This document shows positions 46,820 to 59,268 of a DNA stretch of 64,000 nt, in pieces (position 1 is the first letter of the stretch; every line of letters begins with the position of its first letter). The translations under genes were made by a program, and so were the position numbers. The notes under the pieces were generated by a model. The model saw nothing but the letters and a program-made list of their open reading frames with translations. It did not search any database and was not told the DNA's origin. The stretch comes from an uncultured beta proteobacterium (lineage in GTDB: Bacteria; Pseudomonadota; Gammaproteobacteria; Burkholderiales; Burkholderiaceae), in NCBI GenBank assembly GCA_903826775.1, contig CAIKFU010000104.1, forward strand, positions 51,686-115,685. The letters are read 5' to 3'.

Positions 46820-48132
46820 TTTCACCTTCAAAAGAAGCCATTCCACTCCCTGCGCTTGCCGGTTTTACAAAACGCCATGGATCTTGGTTTGCCGAAGAGA
46901 TCCCCTTAGCGGATCTGGCAAAGCAGTTTGGCACTCCTTTATATGTCTATAGTAAAAATGCGTTAGTACAAGCATTTCAAGCATATGACCGAGCCTGTCT
47001 TGACGCAAACGGACAACGCCGCGCTCGCATCCACTATGCAATGAAAGCTAATAGCAACTTGGCTGTAATTGATTGTTTAAAAAATCTTGGCGCCGGCTTT
47101 GATCTTGTCAGTGGTGGTGAATTGGCTCGAGCATTATCAATCGGTGCAGATCCGTCAAGCTTAGTATTTGCAGGGGTTGGCAAATCCTCCTCCGAAATAC
47201 GACAGGCACTTAAAGCGGGGGTGAAATCCATCAATGTGGAATCTACTGCTGAGCTCCAAAAAATTAATCGCCTTGCCGCTGAAATAGGTTGCCGAGCTCC
47301 AATCTCCTTGCGAGTGAACCCAGATGTAGATGCACAAACCCACCCTTATATTTCCACCGGTTTGCGAGGCAATAAGTTTGGTATTGCATATCACGAAGTG
47401 TTGAAAACCTATCGGGAAGCTGCCCTACTTTCCCAAATTGATATTGTGGGAATTGATTGCCACATTGGTTCACAAATCACCACAACATCACCCTACCTAG
47501 ATGCTCTAGATAAGGTTCTTGATCTAATTGCCCAATTAAAAAGGGAGGGCATTTTGATCCACCACCTCGATCTTGGTGGAGGCCTTGGAATTACTTACGG
47601 CTCAGAAACGCCTCCAGACATTACTGAATTTGCCAACACGCTACTAAACCGTATTGCCGAGCGTGGATTCTCCCACCTCGAAGTTATTTTTGAACCTGGC
47701 AGATCCTTAATTGGAAATGCGGGCGTATTGGTTACCCAAATCGAATATTTGAAACCTGGAGCAGAAAAAAACTTTTGCATCGTCGACGCTGGTATGAATG
47801 ATTTAATGCGCCCAGCACTTTATGAGGCTTATCACGGCATTGTTCCCGTTCAAGAGAAAAATGTGAAGCCTTCCGTTTACGATATTGTTGGACCAGTTTG
47901 CGAATCAGGAGATTGGCTTGGCAAGGATCGACTACTTGCCGTGGAAGAGGGTGACTTACTCGCTGTCTTATCTGCAGGGGCCTATGGATTTGTCATGGCG
48001 TCCAATTACAACACCCGACCCAAACCAGCAGAAATCATGGTTGACGGTAAAAATGCTTATGTCATTCGGCAACGCGAGAAAATAACCGACCTTTTTGCTA
48101 CTGAAAACACGCTACCAGAGCGAAATACTTAA
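46816..48132 (+). CDS. lysA: Diaminopimelate decarboxylase
   Basis: 438 residues, fold-type III PLP enzyme. The PLP lysine is in HYAMKANSN; the glycine-rich phosphate loop is HLDLGGGLGI; the partner-subunit cysteine motif is GPVCESGDWLG. It makes lysine from meso-DAP. It overlaps lptM. About 190 bp separate it from the convergent cytochrome gene; a weak hairpin (AGGGC-TATAT-GCCCT near 48224-48238) could serve as a terminator. Confidence 0.97.
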   Translation: MISPSKEAIPLPALAGFTKRHGSWFAEEIPLADLAKQFGTPLYVYSKNALVQAFQAYDRACLDANGQRRARIHYAMKANSNLAVIDCLKNLGAGFDLVSGGELARALSIGADPSSLVFAGVGKSSSEIRQALKAGVKSINVESTAELQKINRLAAEIGCRAPISLRVNPDVDAQTHPYISTGLRGNKFGIAYHEVLKTYREAALLSQIDIVGIDCHIGSQITTTSPYLDALDKVLDLIAQLKREGILIHHLDLGGGLGITYGSETPPDITEFANTLLNRIAERGFSHLEVIFEPGRSLIGNAGVLVTQIEYLKPGAEKNFCIVDAGMNDLMRPALYEAYHGIVPVQEKNVKPSVYDIVGPVCESGDWLGKDRLLAVEEGDLLAVLSAGAYGFVMASNYNTRPKPAEIMVDGKNAYVIRQREKITDLFATENTLPERNT

Positions 48133-48320
48133 ACCAATCCCCTTTTGGGACGGTTAAAACCAAGCCGCTCATACCCGAAGAAACTACTTAAATCGTATTC
48201 CTAGCCAATATTCATTGTCATTTGACAGGGCTATATGCCCTTTCCTCTGGGCAATTGCTGCTAAGAAGCCAAAAATCCGCAATCTCAGCAGGGCTTCGCC
48301 ACCACAAATGCCCTTCTGGG

Positions 48321-49049
48321 TTAGTGCAAACCAGCCATATAGTCGGCAACGGCCTTAATCTCTACATCCGATAGCTTGGCGGCAATGGCACTCATTTGAA
48401 CGCTATTCTTTCTTGTGCCATCGCGAAAGTAGGTTAACTGTGCTGCCGTATATTCAGCCCATTGGCCGGCCATACGCGGATATTGAGCTGGTATGCCAGC
48501 CCCACTAGGGCCATGGCAGGCTGCGCAAGCTGGAATCCCCTTAGAGGCCATACCAGCACGATAAATGTTTTGACCAAGTTCAATAGTTGCCTTATCTTGC
48601 GCAACTCCCAAAGACGGCTCTTGCTTACTCAGATACGCTGCCACATTCGCAATATCTTGATCATTCACAGTTGCCGCCATTCCGGTCATTACAGGATTGG
48701 CCCGAGTGCCGTCTTTATAATTTTTAAGCTCTTTGGCGATATAAGCAGTATGCTGGGCAGCCAACTTAGGCCATGTACCAACAGCGCTTTTCCCATTTGC
48801 TCCATGGCAACCTATACAAGCCACCACTCCACGGGTAGGATCGCCATTTGTAAATAGTGCCTCCCCAGCGGCTATATCGGCCTTTGGCTTCCCGGGAACA
48901 ACTGGGGCCGGGGCAGCAGCCGCAGCAGGCGCAGCATGCTCTTCAGCGCCAACTGAAGTCATAAAGCCCGACAGTAGGACAATGGCTGATAAGGTTAAGA
49001 AACCTAGACGTAGGTTCGTAAATTTGGAGATTTTGGAGCTTTGAAGCAT
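48321..49049 (-). CDS. Di-haem cytochrome c4-like protein
   Basis: 242 residues with a signal peptide, an Ala/Pro-rich linker (AAPAAAAAPAPVVPG), and two haem-c domains with CIGCH (78-82) and CAACH (175-179), each followed by repeated segments (KDGTRANPVMTGMA and RDGTRKNSVQMSAIA) that show an internal duplication. Cytochromes c4 carry electrons between bc1 and terminal oxidases in the periplasm, linking it to petABC in this window. It is divergent from engB. Confidence 0.92.
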   Translation of the reverse strand: MLQSSKISKFTNLRLGFLTLSAIVLLSGFMTSVGAEEHAAPAAAAAPAPVVPGKPKADIAAGEALFTNGDPTRGVVACIGCHGANGKSAVGTWPKLAAQHTAYIAKELKNYKDGTRANPVMTGMAATVNDQDIANVAAYLSKQEPSLGVAQDKATIELGQNIYRAGMASKGIPACAACHGPSGAGIPAQYPRMAGQWAEYTAAQLTYFRDGTRKNSVQMSAIAAKLSDVEIKAVADYMAGLH

Positions 49050-49163
49050 TATGTTTACCTTGGCAAAAATTCCTAAAAGTGTTTGGGCCTAACTTTTACC
49101 ACCTTTTACCCAACACCATGAGATCTTTCATGATTTTGCGTGATTTTACAATAGCTTCAGGAC

Positions 49164-50844
<1,681 letters not shown>

Positions 50845-50849
50845 TTTGA

Positions 50850-52544
50850 CTACTTTTTAAGATGTTCTAAAAAGCGTTTTGGCGGCATATACCCAATGAC
50901 TCGTTGGGTTTTTTGTTCTAAGCCATCGGCACCGAAAAATAAAATTCCTGGTGGCCCAAATAATCCAAACCGCTTTAGCAAAGCCCGACTATCCTGATTG
51001 TTTAAGGTAACATCCGCCTGCAACAGAGCAAATTTTTGCATTTCAGCGCTTACCTGTGCATTACTCAAAGTGTTGAGTTCCATTTCACGACAGCTAATAC
51101 ACCAATCGGCATAAAAATCCAAGATCACTGGCTTATTGCTTAATCTTGCTTGCTCTAGTTTTTCATCCAATTCTGTTGTGGACCGCACAACGGCAAACTT
51201 TAAACTTTCGCCTATATTTCGTACCTGCATAGACCCAACTACAGGCTTTGTGGAACTACTGTTTCTAGAATGAAGAACCAACGGAGAAACAATCCAGATA
51301 GCCAAAGCAACCAACAAGGCCCCCAAAAATCGTTGTAGCCATACCATCCATTTACCAGTACTAGGAATTAATATTCGAGCCTCAATCGCAATAAACAGCA
51401 ATGGCAAACCCATACCAAGGGCCATCACAAACAGCAATCCCCCGCCTAAAGTCATCGAACCAGTTTGGGCTATAAAACCCAATACACCCGCTAGTGGTGC
51501 CGTAATACACGGACTTGCGACCAAGGTAGAGATACTTCCTAAAGCGAAGGCACCAATAATGCTCCCCCCTTTTTGCCGACCAGCTATGCGATCTATCCAC
51601 TGATGCCAAGAATGCGGTAAATGCAGGCCATAAAATCCAAATAAGCTGCCCGATAGAATCAATAACAGAAAAGCAAATCCAATGAGTACTACCGGACTTT
51701 GTAAAACACTCTGCACCCCTCCGCCAAGAGCTGCCATCAAAATTCCTGCTGATGCATACATAATTGCCATTCCCAATACATAGGAAACGGCCAAAACAAT
51801 GGCACGTGATTTCTTAATTACTTTTGAATCTTGCGTGCCAAAAATAACACTCGACAAGATTGGCAGCATTGGCAACACGCAAGGTGTAAACGCTAGAGCC
51901 AATCCAAGAATAAAGAACGCTAAAAACAAATACGCAGTAGAAGCACTTTCAAGAATTCGGCCAATTGCATTAACGTCATCGCGATCTCGCCATAAACTCA
52001 AAAATCCTTCCGGTGATTTTTCACTCAAGTTGGTCATCACTTCACCTTCTGAAACTTCAGGTAGCGGGCCAACCTTTACTCCTGGAGCAGCCAAGACAAA
52101 ATTTAATGTCATGGGTGGATAACAAATTCCAGCCTCTGCGCACCCTTGCAACTCTAACTGCAAATGAATTCCGTTGCTTTGGAATTCTTTTCCTTTGTCC
52201 TTCCCAAGGTCAATATCCACATCAAATGGTTCTTTATAAATCCGCATCTGCTTTTGAAAAGTCTTATCAAACTTTTCAGTGCTTTTTGGCAATAATGGCT
52301 TGATAACTTTAAGGACGCCATTACCCATACCCATCTGGTAGTGCAACGACTCTTTATAAAGGTAATAGCCTTTAACAATTTGGTAATCAACTCGAATAAT
52401 TTGGGAATCACCAACCCAAGTTACTTCGATTGGAAATGCCTTTTCAGGTGGTAAAAATTCTAGCGCAGCGTAACTCTTCCCGATAAAGCAATATAAAAAT
52501 ATTGAGCAGAATATTGTAAAACGCAGTAATTTTCCCCCGCTCAT
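50850..52544 (-). CDS. dsbD: Thiol:disulfide interchange protein DsbD
   Basis: 564 residues in three parts: an N-terminal periplasmic alpha domain with a signal peptide and cysteines in LQGCAEAGICYPP; a central eight-span domain with redox cysteines in FTPCVLPMLP and SPCITAPLAG; and a C-terminal thioredoxin-like gamma domain with ADWCISCREM. It carries reducing power from cytoplasmic thioredoxin to the periplasm for DsbC and cytochrome c maturation. It overlaps cutA by four bases (ATGA). Confidence 0.95.
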   Translation of the reverse strand: MSGGKLLRFTIFCSIFLYCFIGKSYAALEFLPPEKAFPIEVTWVGDSQIIRVDYQIVKGYYLYKESLHYQMGMGNGVLKVIKPLLPKSTEKFDKTFQKQMRIYKEPFDVDIDLGKDKGKEFQSNGIHLQLELQGCAEAGICYPPMTLNFVLAAPGVKVGPLPEVSEGEVMTNLSEKSPEGFLSLWRDRDDVNAIGRILESASTAYLFLAFFILGLALAFTPCVLPMLPILSSVIFGTQDSKVIKKSRAIVLAVSYVLGMAIMYASAGILMAALGGGVQSVLQSPVVLIGFAFLLLILSGSLFGFYGLHLPHSWHQWIDRIAGRQKGGSIIGAFALGSISTLVASPCITAPLAGVLGFIAQTGSMTLGGGLLFVMALGMGLPLLFIAIEARILIPSTGKWMVWLQRFLGALLVALAIWIVSPLVLHSRNSSSTKPVVGSMQVRNIGESLKFAVVRSTTELDEKLEQARLSNKPVILDFYADWCISCREMELNTLSNAQVSAEMQKFALLQADVTLNNQDSRALLKRFGLFGPPGILFFGADGLEQKTQRVIGYMPPKRFLEHLKK

Positions 52545-52894
52545 TTTTTGCCTTGACCTCTATTTTGCACTTCCAAGTTTACCCACTTACCATAAGCCTG
52601 ATCATATTCCGATGGTGTAATTGCGATAATTTCAGGCAAATCATAAGGATGGTTTTTTTGGATATATTCATGTATTTTGGGCCACAGGTCTATAGTAGTT
52701 TTAGCAGAAAATAGTACCTCGCGATCCTCGCAAACCTTGCCCTCCCACCGGTAGATGGAATGCAGTCCCTCTTGCATATGCACACACGCGGCTAAGCCGT
52801 CATAAATTAAATGTCGACCCAGATCCTTGGCCACCTCTAGATTTGGAAGGCTTGTGAGCACTACTATCAATTTCTTGGCTGTCAGCTCATTCAT
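52541..52894 (-). CDS. cutA: Divalent-cation tolerance protein CutA
   Basis: 117 residues, a PII-like trimeric fold: IVVLTSLPNLEVAKDLGRHLIYDGLAACVHM, IYRWEGKV, then HPYDLPEIIAITPS. CutA1 proteins bind copper in vitro; their real role is uncertain. It precedes dsbD, as it does in E. coli. Confidence 0.93.
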   Translation of the reverse strand: MNELTAKKLIVVLTSLPNLEVAKDLGRHLIYDGLAACVHMQEGLHSIYRWEGKVCEDREVLFSAKTTIDLWPKIHEYIQKNHPYDLPEIIAITPSEYDQAYGKWVNLEVQNRGQGKK

Positions 52895-52928
52895 ATCAAT
52901 TATTTATTCAATTAACCTTTGAAAAAGG

Positions 52929-52956
52929 AAAAAGCCAGACCGAGGTCTGGCTTTTT
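52929..52956. terminator. Bidirectional terminator after rplQ
   Basis: Stem AGCCAGAC (52933-52940) / GTCTGGCT (52945-52952), with A runs on one side and a run of T on the other. It works on the minus strand as the end of the ribosomal alpha operon, about 17 bp after rplQ. Confidence 0.9.
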
Positions 52957-52972
52957 AATATACCTGAAGTAT

Positions 52973-53362
52973 TTAAGCCTCTTCAGCTACTGTTTCCTCA
53001 ACGGCTGGACGATCTACGAGCTCAACCAGAGCCATAGGAGCGTTATCACCATGACGAAATCCAAACTTCAAAATTCGAAGGTAACCGCCTGGACGAGTTG
53101 AATAACGTGGGCCCAATTCTGTAAACAGCTTGGTAACGATATCGCGATCGCGAGTACGATTAAATGCAAGGCGACGATTTGCCAAATTATCTTTTTTACC
53201 CAATGTAATTAAGGGTTCGACAACCATGCGCAATTCCTTAGCTTTTGGCAAAGTGGTTTTAATCACTTCATGCTCCAAAAGTGAATTGGACATATTGCGC
53301 AACATCGCCAAACGATGTGATGAGGTTCTATTAAGTTTGCGTAAGCCGTTTCCGTGACGCAT
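52973..53362 (-). CDS. rplQ: 50S ribosomal protein L17
   Basis: 129 residues: [20 protein letters not shown], then the [20 protein letters not shown] motif, with a short acidic tail (VEETVAEEA) typical of betaproteobacteria. It is the last gene of the alpha operon, right after rpoA and before a strong terminator. Confidence 0.97.
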   Translation of the reverse strand: MRHGNGLRKLNRTSSHRLAMLRNMSNSLLEHEVIKTTLPKAKELRMVVEPLITLGKKDNLANRRLAFNRTRDRDIVTKLFTELGPRYSTRPGGYLRILKFGFRHGDNAPMALVELVDRPAVEETVAEEA

Positions 53363-53378
53363 GATGCTTCCTTTCTAA

Positions 53379-54359
53379 TTATTTCTCGAGGTTGGCTGGT
53401 GGCCAACTTTCGAGTTTCATGCCGAGACTCAAGCCACGAGCAGCCAATACATCCTTAATTTCGTTTAAGGACTTGCGGCCTAAATTTGGGGTCTTGAGCA
53501 ATTCATTTTCGGTGCGTTGAATCAAATCGCCAATATAGTAAATATTTTCTGCTTTTAAGCAATTTGCAGAGCGCACTGTTAGCTCAAGATCATCTACTGG
53601 ACGCATCAACATTGGATCAACCATTGATGAGCGACTAGGTGCCAAATCTCCGGAAATTTCACTGCTTTCCAGTGCTGCAAATACCACCAATTGATCGACC
53701 AAAATACTGGCTGCTTGGCGAATAGATTCTTCTGGCGACAACACGCCATTAGTTTCAATCGTCATCACGAGGCGATCAAGATCAGTACGCTGTTCAACAC
53801 GAGCAGACTCAACTGCATAACTTACACGACTAACCGGACTAAATGAAGCATCCAAAACAATACGGCCGATTAATTTAGTAGTTTCATCGTGGTACTGGCG
53901 AACGTTGCCCGGTACATAACCGCGACCTTTTTCAACCTTGATTTGCATATCCAGCTTACCGCCTGCGGATAAGTGGGCAATTACATGATCCGGATTCATA
54001 ATATCTACATCATGCGGCAAATCAATGTCTTTGGCCGTAACAACGCCAGGACCTTCTTTACGCAAATTAATAGTTACTTCATCGCGTGATTGCAATTTGA
54101 AAACAATACCCTTCAAATTCAACAAAAGATTTACGACGTCTTCTTGAACGCCATCTAAAGTTGAATATTCATGAACTACACCTGCTATAGCTACTTCGGT
54201 TGGCGCATAACCAACCATCGAGGATAACAGCACGCGGCGCAGCGCATTTCCAAGAGTATGGCCATAGCCACGCTCGAAAGGTTCCATAACAACTTTAGCC
54301 TGATTGGCTGTAAGCGCTTCAACAGAGATAATTTTTGGTTTGAGCAAATTTGTTTGCAT
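53379..54359 (-). CDS. rpoA: RNA polymerase alpha subunit
   Basis: 326 residues. The N-terminal domain ([20 protein letters not shown]) dimerises and assembles beta and beta'. After a linker, the C-terminal domain ([22 protein letters not shown] ... [25 protein letters not shown]) contacts UP elements and activators. It lies between rpsD and rplQ. Confidence 0.98.
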   Translation of the reverse strand: MQTNLLKPKIISVEALTANQAKVVMEPFERGYGHTLGNALRRVLLSSMVGYAPTEVAIAGVVHEYSTLDGVQEDVVNLLLNLKGIVFKLQSRDEVTINLRKEGPGVVTAKDIDLPHDVDIMNPDHVIAHLSAGGKLDMQIKVEKGRGYVPGNVRQYHDETTKLIGRIVLDASFSPVSRVSYAVESARVEQRTDLDRLVMTIETNGVLSPEESIRQAASILVDQLVVFAALESSEISGDLAPSRSSMVDPMLMRPVDDLELTVRSANCLKAENIYYIGDLIQRTENELLKTPNLGRKSLNEIKDVLAARGLSLGMKLESWPPANLEK

Positions 54360-54383
54360 ATTTTCTTCCTTGAGAGTGCCTAA

Positions 54384-55007
54384 TTAGCGTGAATACAATT
54401 CGACGATCAAACTTTCATTAATTTCACCGCTAATATCTTCACGGTCAGGCACTTGCTTAAATGTTCCTTCCAGCTTTGTTGCATCAACTGAAACCCAGTT
54501 GATTGCGCCTGTTTGCTGAACCAAACTAAGAGACTCTTGAATACGAGTTTGTTTTTTTGCTTTTTCACGAATGGCAATCACATCACCAGGCTTAACCTGA
54601 ATTGAAGGAATATTTACTGCACTACCATTTAGCATTACAGCGCAATGAGAAACCAATTGACGCGCCTCTGCCCGTGTAGAGCCAAAACCCATGCGATACA
54701 CAACGTTGTCAAGTCGAGACTCCAACAACTGCAGCAATGTTTCACCGGTATTACCCTTGCGACGCTCTGCTTCTGCAAAGTAACGACGGAACTGCCGCTC
54801 TAAAATTCCATACATCCGTTTTACTTTTTGCTTTTCACGCAATTGATTACCGTAGTCAGATGTTCTAGACCCAGAAGTACGGCCATGCTGGCCTGGTTTT
54901 GTGTCTAACTTGCATTTATCCGACAAAGAACGGCGTGCGCTCTTCAAAAATAAGTCGGTTCCTTCCCGACGTGCTAATTTGGCCTTAGGCCCTAAGTAAC
55001 GTGCCAC
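54384..55007 (-). CDS. rpsD: 30S ribosomal protein S4
   Basis: 207 residues. The start is GTG at 55007: the following [15 protein letters not shown] matches the universal S4 N-terminus and a GGAAAAG ribosome site lies upstream; an in-frame ATG 16 codons earlier is not conserved. The S4 RNA-binding domain ([27 protein letters not shown]) is clear. In E. coli S4 represses the alpha operon. Confidence 0.96.
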   Translation of the reverse strand: MARYLGPKAKLARREGTDLFLKSARRSLSDKCKLDTKPGQHGRTSGSRTSDYGNQLREKQKVKRMYGILERQFRRYFAEAERRKGNTGETLLQLLESRLDNVVYRMGFGSTRAEARQLVSHCAVMLNGSAVNIPSIQVKPGDVIAIREKAKKQTRIQESLSLVQQTGAINWVSVDATKLEGTFKQVPDREDISGEINESLIVELYSR

Positions 55008-55049
55008 GATCTTTTCCTTTCTATTCCGCAGTCTTTCGACCGGCGGTGA

Positions 55050-55073
55050 GTTCACCCTTTAAATCAGGTGAAC
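55050..55073 (-). promoter_or_regulatory. Inverted repeat in the rpsD leader
   Basis: Perfect 7-bp arms GTTCACC (55050-55056) and GGTGAAC (55067-55073) with a 10-nt loop, in the 118-bp space between rpsK and the rpsD start, the longest gap of the alpha operon. It could be a local control or processing hairpin. No T run follows, so it is not a terminator. Confidence 0.3.
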
Positions 55074-55125
55074 AGTGGGCTTTTAAAAAAACTACTAAAA
55101 ATTGCAATATTGCCAACAACCAAAC

Positions 55126-55536
55126 TTAAATGCGACGACGTTTTGGTGGACGGCAACCGTTATGAGGTACTGGTGTTACGTCTTGAATTTCGGTAATCTT
55201 GATTCCCAAGGAATTCAATGCGCGAACAGCAGATTCACGCCCAGGACCCGGGCCTTTGATCTGAACTTCTAGATTCTTAATCCCGCATTCAATCGCCGCT
55301 TTTCCAGCTACTTCAGCTGCAACCTGAGCTGCAAACGGAGTTGATTTACGCGACCCTTTAAAACCCTGCCCGCCAGATGTTGCCCACGAAAGAGCATTCC
55401 CTTGACGATCAGTGATCGTAATAATGGTGTTATTAAAAGAAGCGTGAACGTGCGCAATACCATCTGCAACATTCTTCTTAACTTTCTTACGAGCACGCTG
55501 AGCGGCTGCGTTTGAACTACCTTGCTGTTTTGCCAT
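55126..55536 (-). CDS. rpsK: 30S ribosomal protein S11
   Basis: 136 residues; [27 protein letters not shown] and the C-terminal [17 protein letters not shown] are invariant S11 features. It forms the mRNA platform cleft with S7. It follows rpsM by 18 bp. Confidence 0.98.
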   Translation of the reverse strand: MAKQQGSSNAAAQRARKKVKKNVADGIAHVHASFNNTIITITDRQGNALSWATSGGQGFKGSRKSTPFAAQVAAEVAGKAAIECGIKNLEVQIKGPGPGRESAVRALNSLGIKITEIQDVTPVPHNGCRPPKRRRI

Positions 55537-55554
55537 ATCAATAAGCCTTCTTGT

Positions 55555-55920
55555 TTATTTCTTCAGTGCAATACCAGACTTACGGGGACCCTTACGAGTA
55601 CGCGCGTTTGTCTTGGTGCGCTGACCGCGCACGGGCAAGCCCTTACGATGGCGGACGCCACGATAGCATCCTAAGTCCATCAAACGTTTGATGCTCATTG
55701 TTACTTCACGACGAAGGTCACCCTCAGTTGTAAATTTACCAACCTCATCACGCAGTTTTTCTAAATCAGCGTCTGTAAGATCTTTAATCTTCTTGTCAAT
55801 AGGAACGCCTGTTGAAAGACAGATCTTTCTTGCTCTAGTTGTTCCGATACCAAATATTGCCGTTAATCCAATAACGGTATGTTGGTGATTTGGGATGTTT
55901 ACCCCAGCTATACGTGCCAT
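55555..55920 (-). CDS. rpsM: 30S ribosomal protein S13
   Basis: 121 residues; [14 protein letters not shown], the helix-hairpin [11 protein letters not shown], and the basic tail [17 protein letters not shown] that reaches the P-site tRNA. It is the first gene of the alpha-operon set, 24 bp after rpmJ. Confidence 0.98.
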   Translation of the reverse strand: MARIAGVNIPNHQHTVIGLTAIFGIGTTRARKICLSTGVPIDKKIKDLTDADLEKLRDEVGKFTTEGDLRREVTMSIKRLMDLGCYRGVRHRKGLPVRGQRTKTNARTRKGPRKSGIALKK

Positions 55921-55944
55921 GAGAATTCCTCTTAATTAACCAGA

Positions 55945-56061
55945 TCAGCCTTGACGCTGCTTATGACGTGGATCTGACGAGCAAATCACACGCACAACGC
56001 GTTTGCGCTTAATGACCTTGCAATTTCTGCAAATACACTTAACGGATGCTAATACTTTCAT
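55945..56061 (-). CDS. rpmJ: 50S ribosomal protein L36
   Basis: 38 residues read directly from the minus strand: [20 protein letters not shown] followed by [18 protein letters not shown]. The C-x2-C...C...H zinc-ribbon ligands are all present, so this is the zinc-binding paralogue. It lies between infA and rpsM. The gene is short and easily missed by ORF calling. Confidence 0.95.
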   Translation of the reverse strand: MKVLASVKCICRNCKVIKRKRVVRVICSSDPRHKQRQG

Positions 56062-56098
56062 AACTCACCTATATAAAATATCTATACTGCCAAACTAC

Positions 56099-56317
56099 TC
56101 ACTTCGCGCGGAAAATAATCCTTGCACGCGTCAGGTCGTATGGAGTCATCTCCACCGTCACCTTATCACCCGGAAGAATACGAATGTAATGCATCCGCAT
56201 TTTTCCAGAAATATGACCCAAAACAACATGTCCATTCTCAAGCTTTACGCGAAACATCGCGTTCGGCAAATTCTCTAATATTTCACCCGCCATCTGAATA
56301 ACATCATCTTTAGACAT
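56099..56317 (-). CDS. infA: Translation initiation factor IF-1
   Basis: 72 residues, an OB fold ([47 protein letters not shown]). Its place between secY and rpmJ differs from E. coli, where infA is unlinked, and is usual in betaproteobacteria and Gram-positives. Two bases separate it from secY. Some Burkholderiales carry a second infA elsewhere. Confidence 0.97.
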   Translation of the reverse strand: MSKDDVIQMAGEILENLPNAMFRVKLENGHVVLGHISGKMRMHYIRILPGDKVTVEMTPYDLTRARIIFRAK

Positions 56318-56319
56318 AA

Positions 56320-57663
56320 TTACAGTGAAGAGCCCATCTTAAAATTAGCTTTTTTCATCAAAGAGCCGTATTGCTGTTGCATTACAAACGACTGTACTTG
56401 TGCCATAAAATCCATAGCCACGACGACGATAATCAGTAATGATGTTCCGCCAAAATAAAACGGTACGTTGTACTTCAAGACCAAAAACTCTGGCAATAGG
56501 CAAACCAAAACCATGTATATTGCCCCTGCCAACGTAAGCCGTACTAGTATCTTGTCTATGTAGCGGCCGGTCTGCTCTCCAGGTCGAATGCCTGGAACAA
56601 ATGCACCACTCTTTTTAAGATTTTCAGCAGTATCACGACTATTAAAGACCAATGCTGTGTAAAAAAAGCAGAAGAAAATGATTGCCGCTGCATACAAAAT
56701 TGTATACACAGGTTGTCCAGGAGCCAAAGTTGCCGCCAAATCTTTAATGACTCGGCTAAACATATTGGTTGGCTCACCTGAAGTAAACCAGCCAGCAATT
56801 GTTGCTGGGAACAAAATAATCGATGAAGCGAAAATTGGGGGAATTACGCCGGCCATATTTAACTTTAATGGCAGATGGGAAGATTGACCGCCATAGACTT
56901 TATTGCCAACTTGACGTTTAGCATAGTTCACCAAAATACGGCGTTGGCCACGCTCAACAAACACTACGAAGTAGGTGACCCCTATAACAATGATGACGAT
57001 CAACAATGCTGAAAGCACATTCATAGAGCCGGTACGAACCAATTCTAGCAAGCTAGCCATAGCATTTGGCAGGCCTGAAACAATCCCGCCGAAAATAATA
57101 ATCGATATCCCATTGCCAAGGCCACGCTCTGTAATCTGTTCGCCTAGCCACATCAAAAACATCGTTCCCGTTACCAGAGTGACCACTGTATTCAGCTCAA
57201 ACATCATTCCAGGATTAATTACTAGGCCTGGCTGAGCTTGCAAGGCAACCGAAATGCCCAATGCCTGAAACGTTGCCAAAAATACAGTTCCGTATCTTGT
57301 GTACTGCGTAATTTTTCTCTGCCCAGCTTGGCCTTCTTTTTTCAAAGACTCTAATGTGGGGATCACGATCGTCATCAACTGCATAATGATCGAAGCGGAA
57401 ATATACGGCATGATTCCCAAAGCAAAGACTGTAAAGCGTGAAAGGGCGCCGCCGGAGAACAAATTAAACATTCCCAAGATACCGTCTTTTTGACCAGCAA
57501 ACAATTGCGCCAACTGATCGGGGTCTATTCCTGGAACAGGAATATGTGCTCCCACTCTGTATACGAGCAAAGCCAGCACGAGGAATACTAAGCGACGACG
57601 AAGATCGCCGAACTTATTTCCTGATTGCGCTAGATTCGCGACGTTATTAGATGCGGTTGCCAT
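56320..57663 (-). CDS. secY: Sec translocon channel subunit SecY
   Basis: 447 residues with ten membrane spans. Conserved parts include [10 protein letters not shown] near the first span, the [29 protein letters not shown] plug region, and the cytoplasmic loop [32 protein letters not shown] that binds SecA and the ribosome. It lies 11 bp after rplO. Confidence 0.98.
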   Translation of the reverse strand: MATASNNVANLAQSGNKFGDLRRRLVFLVLALLVYRVGAHIPVPGIDPDQLAQLFAGQKDGILGMFNLFSGGALSRFTVFALGIMPYISASIIMQLMTIVIPTLESLKKEGQAGQRKITQYTRYGTVFLATFQALGISVALQAQPGLVINPGMMFELNTVVTLVTGTMFLMWLGEQITERGLGNGISIIIFGGIVSGLPNAMASLLELVRTGSMNVLSALLIVIIVIGVTYFVVFVERGQRRILVNYAKRQVGNKVYGGQSSHLPLKLNMAGVIPPIFASSIILFPATIAGWFTSGEPTNMFSRVIKDLAATLAPGQPVYTILYAAAIIFFCFFYTALVFNSRDTAENLKKSGAFVPGIRPGEQTGRYIDKILVRLTLAGAIYMVLVCLLPEFLVLKYNVPFYFGGTSLLIIVVVAMDFMAQVQSFVMQQQYGSLMKKANFKMGSSL

Positions 57664-57674
57664 GTTTGCTTAAA

Positions 57675-58115
57675 TTACACCTGCTCGATTAATTTGCCGC
57701 CCACCGCTTCAATAGCGGCTTTAGCTGCTGCAGATGCTGTTAAACCCTTTAAGGTCACAGCGATTTTAATTTCGCCTGTCTTGATTACCTTAACCGAATT
57801 GATTTGTTCACCAGCTAAACCATGCTGCTTTAATACCAGTAAATCCACTTCAGGCAAGCCAATTTTTTCTAAGTCGCTTAAAGTAATTTGACCAACATGG
57901 CGACGTGTCAAAGACACAAATCCCCGTTTTGGCAAACGACGATACATAGGCATTTGACCGCCCTCGAATCCAACTTTATGGAATCCACCGGAACGGGATT
58001 TTTGACCCTTATGACCACGCCCAGCAGTTTTACCAAGCCCAGAACCAATCCCGCGACCAACGCGACGACGATTTTTCTTGGATCCTTCTGCAGGTTTTAA
58101 TGTATTCAGTTGCAT
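57675..58115 (-). CDS. rplO: 50S ribosomal protein L15
   Basis: 146 residues; [20 protein letters not shown] with a Gly/Lys/Arg-rich N-terminal arm ([22 protein letters not shown]) that enters the 23S core, then a globular domain. It lies between rpmD and secY. Confidence 0.98.
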   Translation of the reverse strand: MQLNTLKPAEGSKKNRRRVGRGIGSGLGKTAGRGHKGQKSRSGGFHKVGFEGGQMPMYRRLPKRGFVSLTRRHVGQITLSDLEKIGLPEVDLLVLKQHGLAGEQINSVKVIKTGEIKIAVTLKGLTASAAAKAAIEAVGGKLIEQV

Positions 58116-58143
58116 TTTCTTCGCCTATTTACTTGCTGATCAA

Positions 58144-58338
58144 TTAGCCAATGACTTTGACCAGATAAGAAACTTTGTTAATCATTCCGCGAACTGCTGG
58201 AGTGTCTTCTAATTCAGATACAGAGTTAATACGTCTAAGCCCTAAACCTCGAACGGTTGCACGATGGCTCTCGCGTGTACCAATCAAACTGCGTACTAAC
58301 TGCAGTTTGACTTTGGAGTTTGATTGAGTTGTAGTCAT
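58144..58338 (-). CDS. rpmD: 50S ribosomal protein L30
   Basis: 64 residues; [30 protein letters not shown] is the L30 signature. The gene for this small protein is 24 bp after rpsE and 28 bp before rplO. Confidence 0.97.
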   Translation of the reverse strand: MTTTQSNSKVKLQLVRSLIGTRESHRATVRGLGLRRINSVSELEDTPAVRGMINKVSYLVKVIG

Positions 58339-58362
58339 TTCATAATTCCTAATCTATAGTGC

Positions 58363-58881
58363 TCAGCCTAGAATCTCTTCTACCGATTTGCCGCGCTTGG
58401 CTGCAATCTCAGCGGGAGTGCTCATCTTGCTTAGCCCGTCAATGGTTGCACGAACCATGTTGTAAGGATTGGTTGAACCAATCGACTTTGCAACAACGTT
58501 AGTAACGCCCATTACATCAAAAATTGCCCGCATTGGACCGCCAGCGATTATGCCGGTACCTTCTTTTGCTGGAGAAATCAGAACGCGTGAAGCACCGTGC
58601 TGACCAATAACTGAATGCTGTAAAGTTCCTTTACGTAAAGGTACCTTAATCATCTTGCGACGCGCCTCATCCATTGCTTTCTGAACGGCCACTGGAACTT
58701 CTTTCGACTTTCCTTTGCCCATTCCAATTCGACCATCGCCATCACCAACTACGGTTAGAGCGGCGAAACCTAAAATACGTCCACCCTTCACAACCTTAGT
58801 CACACGATTTACCGCAATCATCTTCTCGCGAAGACCATCATCGCGCTCTTCTGATTGCATTTTGGTTTGCATTTTTGCCAT
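58363..58881 (-). CDS. rpsE: 30S ribosomal protein S5
   Basis: 172 residues; the double-stranded-RNA-binding part ([19 protein letters not shown]) and the S5 core ([39 protein letters not shown]). It contributes to decoding accuracy. The N-terminus offers two methionines; a pyrimidine-flanked AGGAAAA ribosome site supports the first. Confidence 0.98.
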   Translation of the reverse strand: MAKMQTKMQSEERDDGLREKMIAVNRVTKVVKGGRILGFAALTVVGDGDGRIGMGKGKSKEVPVAVQKAMDEARRKMIKVPLRKGTLQHSVIGQHGASRVLISPAKEGTGIIAGGPMRAIFDVMGVTNVVAKSIGSTNPYNMVRATIDGLSKMSTPAEIAAKRGKSVEEILG

Positions 58882-58902
58882 GTTTTTTCCTAGACCAATC
58901 TA

Positions 58903-59256
58903 TTAGAACTTCAGGCCGGCTTCACGCGCAGCTTCAGCTAGGGCCTTAATTCGGCCGTGATAACGATGACCAGAGCGGTCAAACGCAACATCTACAACTC
59001 CAGCTTTCACTGCACGCTCTGCAATCAACTTACCAATTTGTTGCGCAGCCGCAGCGTTGCCACCATTCTTAATAATTTGGCGTATCTCTTTTTCCATGGT
59101 TGAAGCCGCCGCGAGCACTTTTGTACCGCATGGGCTATATACCTGAGCAGAAATATGAGAATTGCTACGGATCACCGTTAAGCGATGTGCCAATGCTTCA
59201 GCTATCCTGATGCGAGTCTGCCTGGCGCGTCTTTGTCTTGTTTCGTCTTTATTCAT
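58903..59256 (-). CDS. rplR: 50S ribosomal protein L18
   Basis: 117 residues; [33 protein letters not shown] and [28 protein letters not shown]. It anchors 5S rRNA with L5. It lies between rplF and rpsE. Confidence 0.98.
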   Translation of the reverse strand: MNKDETRQRRARQTRIRIAEALAHRLTVIRSNSHISAQVYSPCGTKVLAAASTMEKEIRQIIKNGGNAAAAQQIGKLIAERAVKAGVVDVAFDRSGHRYHGRIKALAEAAREAGLKF

Positions 59257-59268
59257 GTCTAATCTCGC

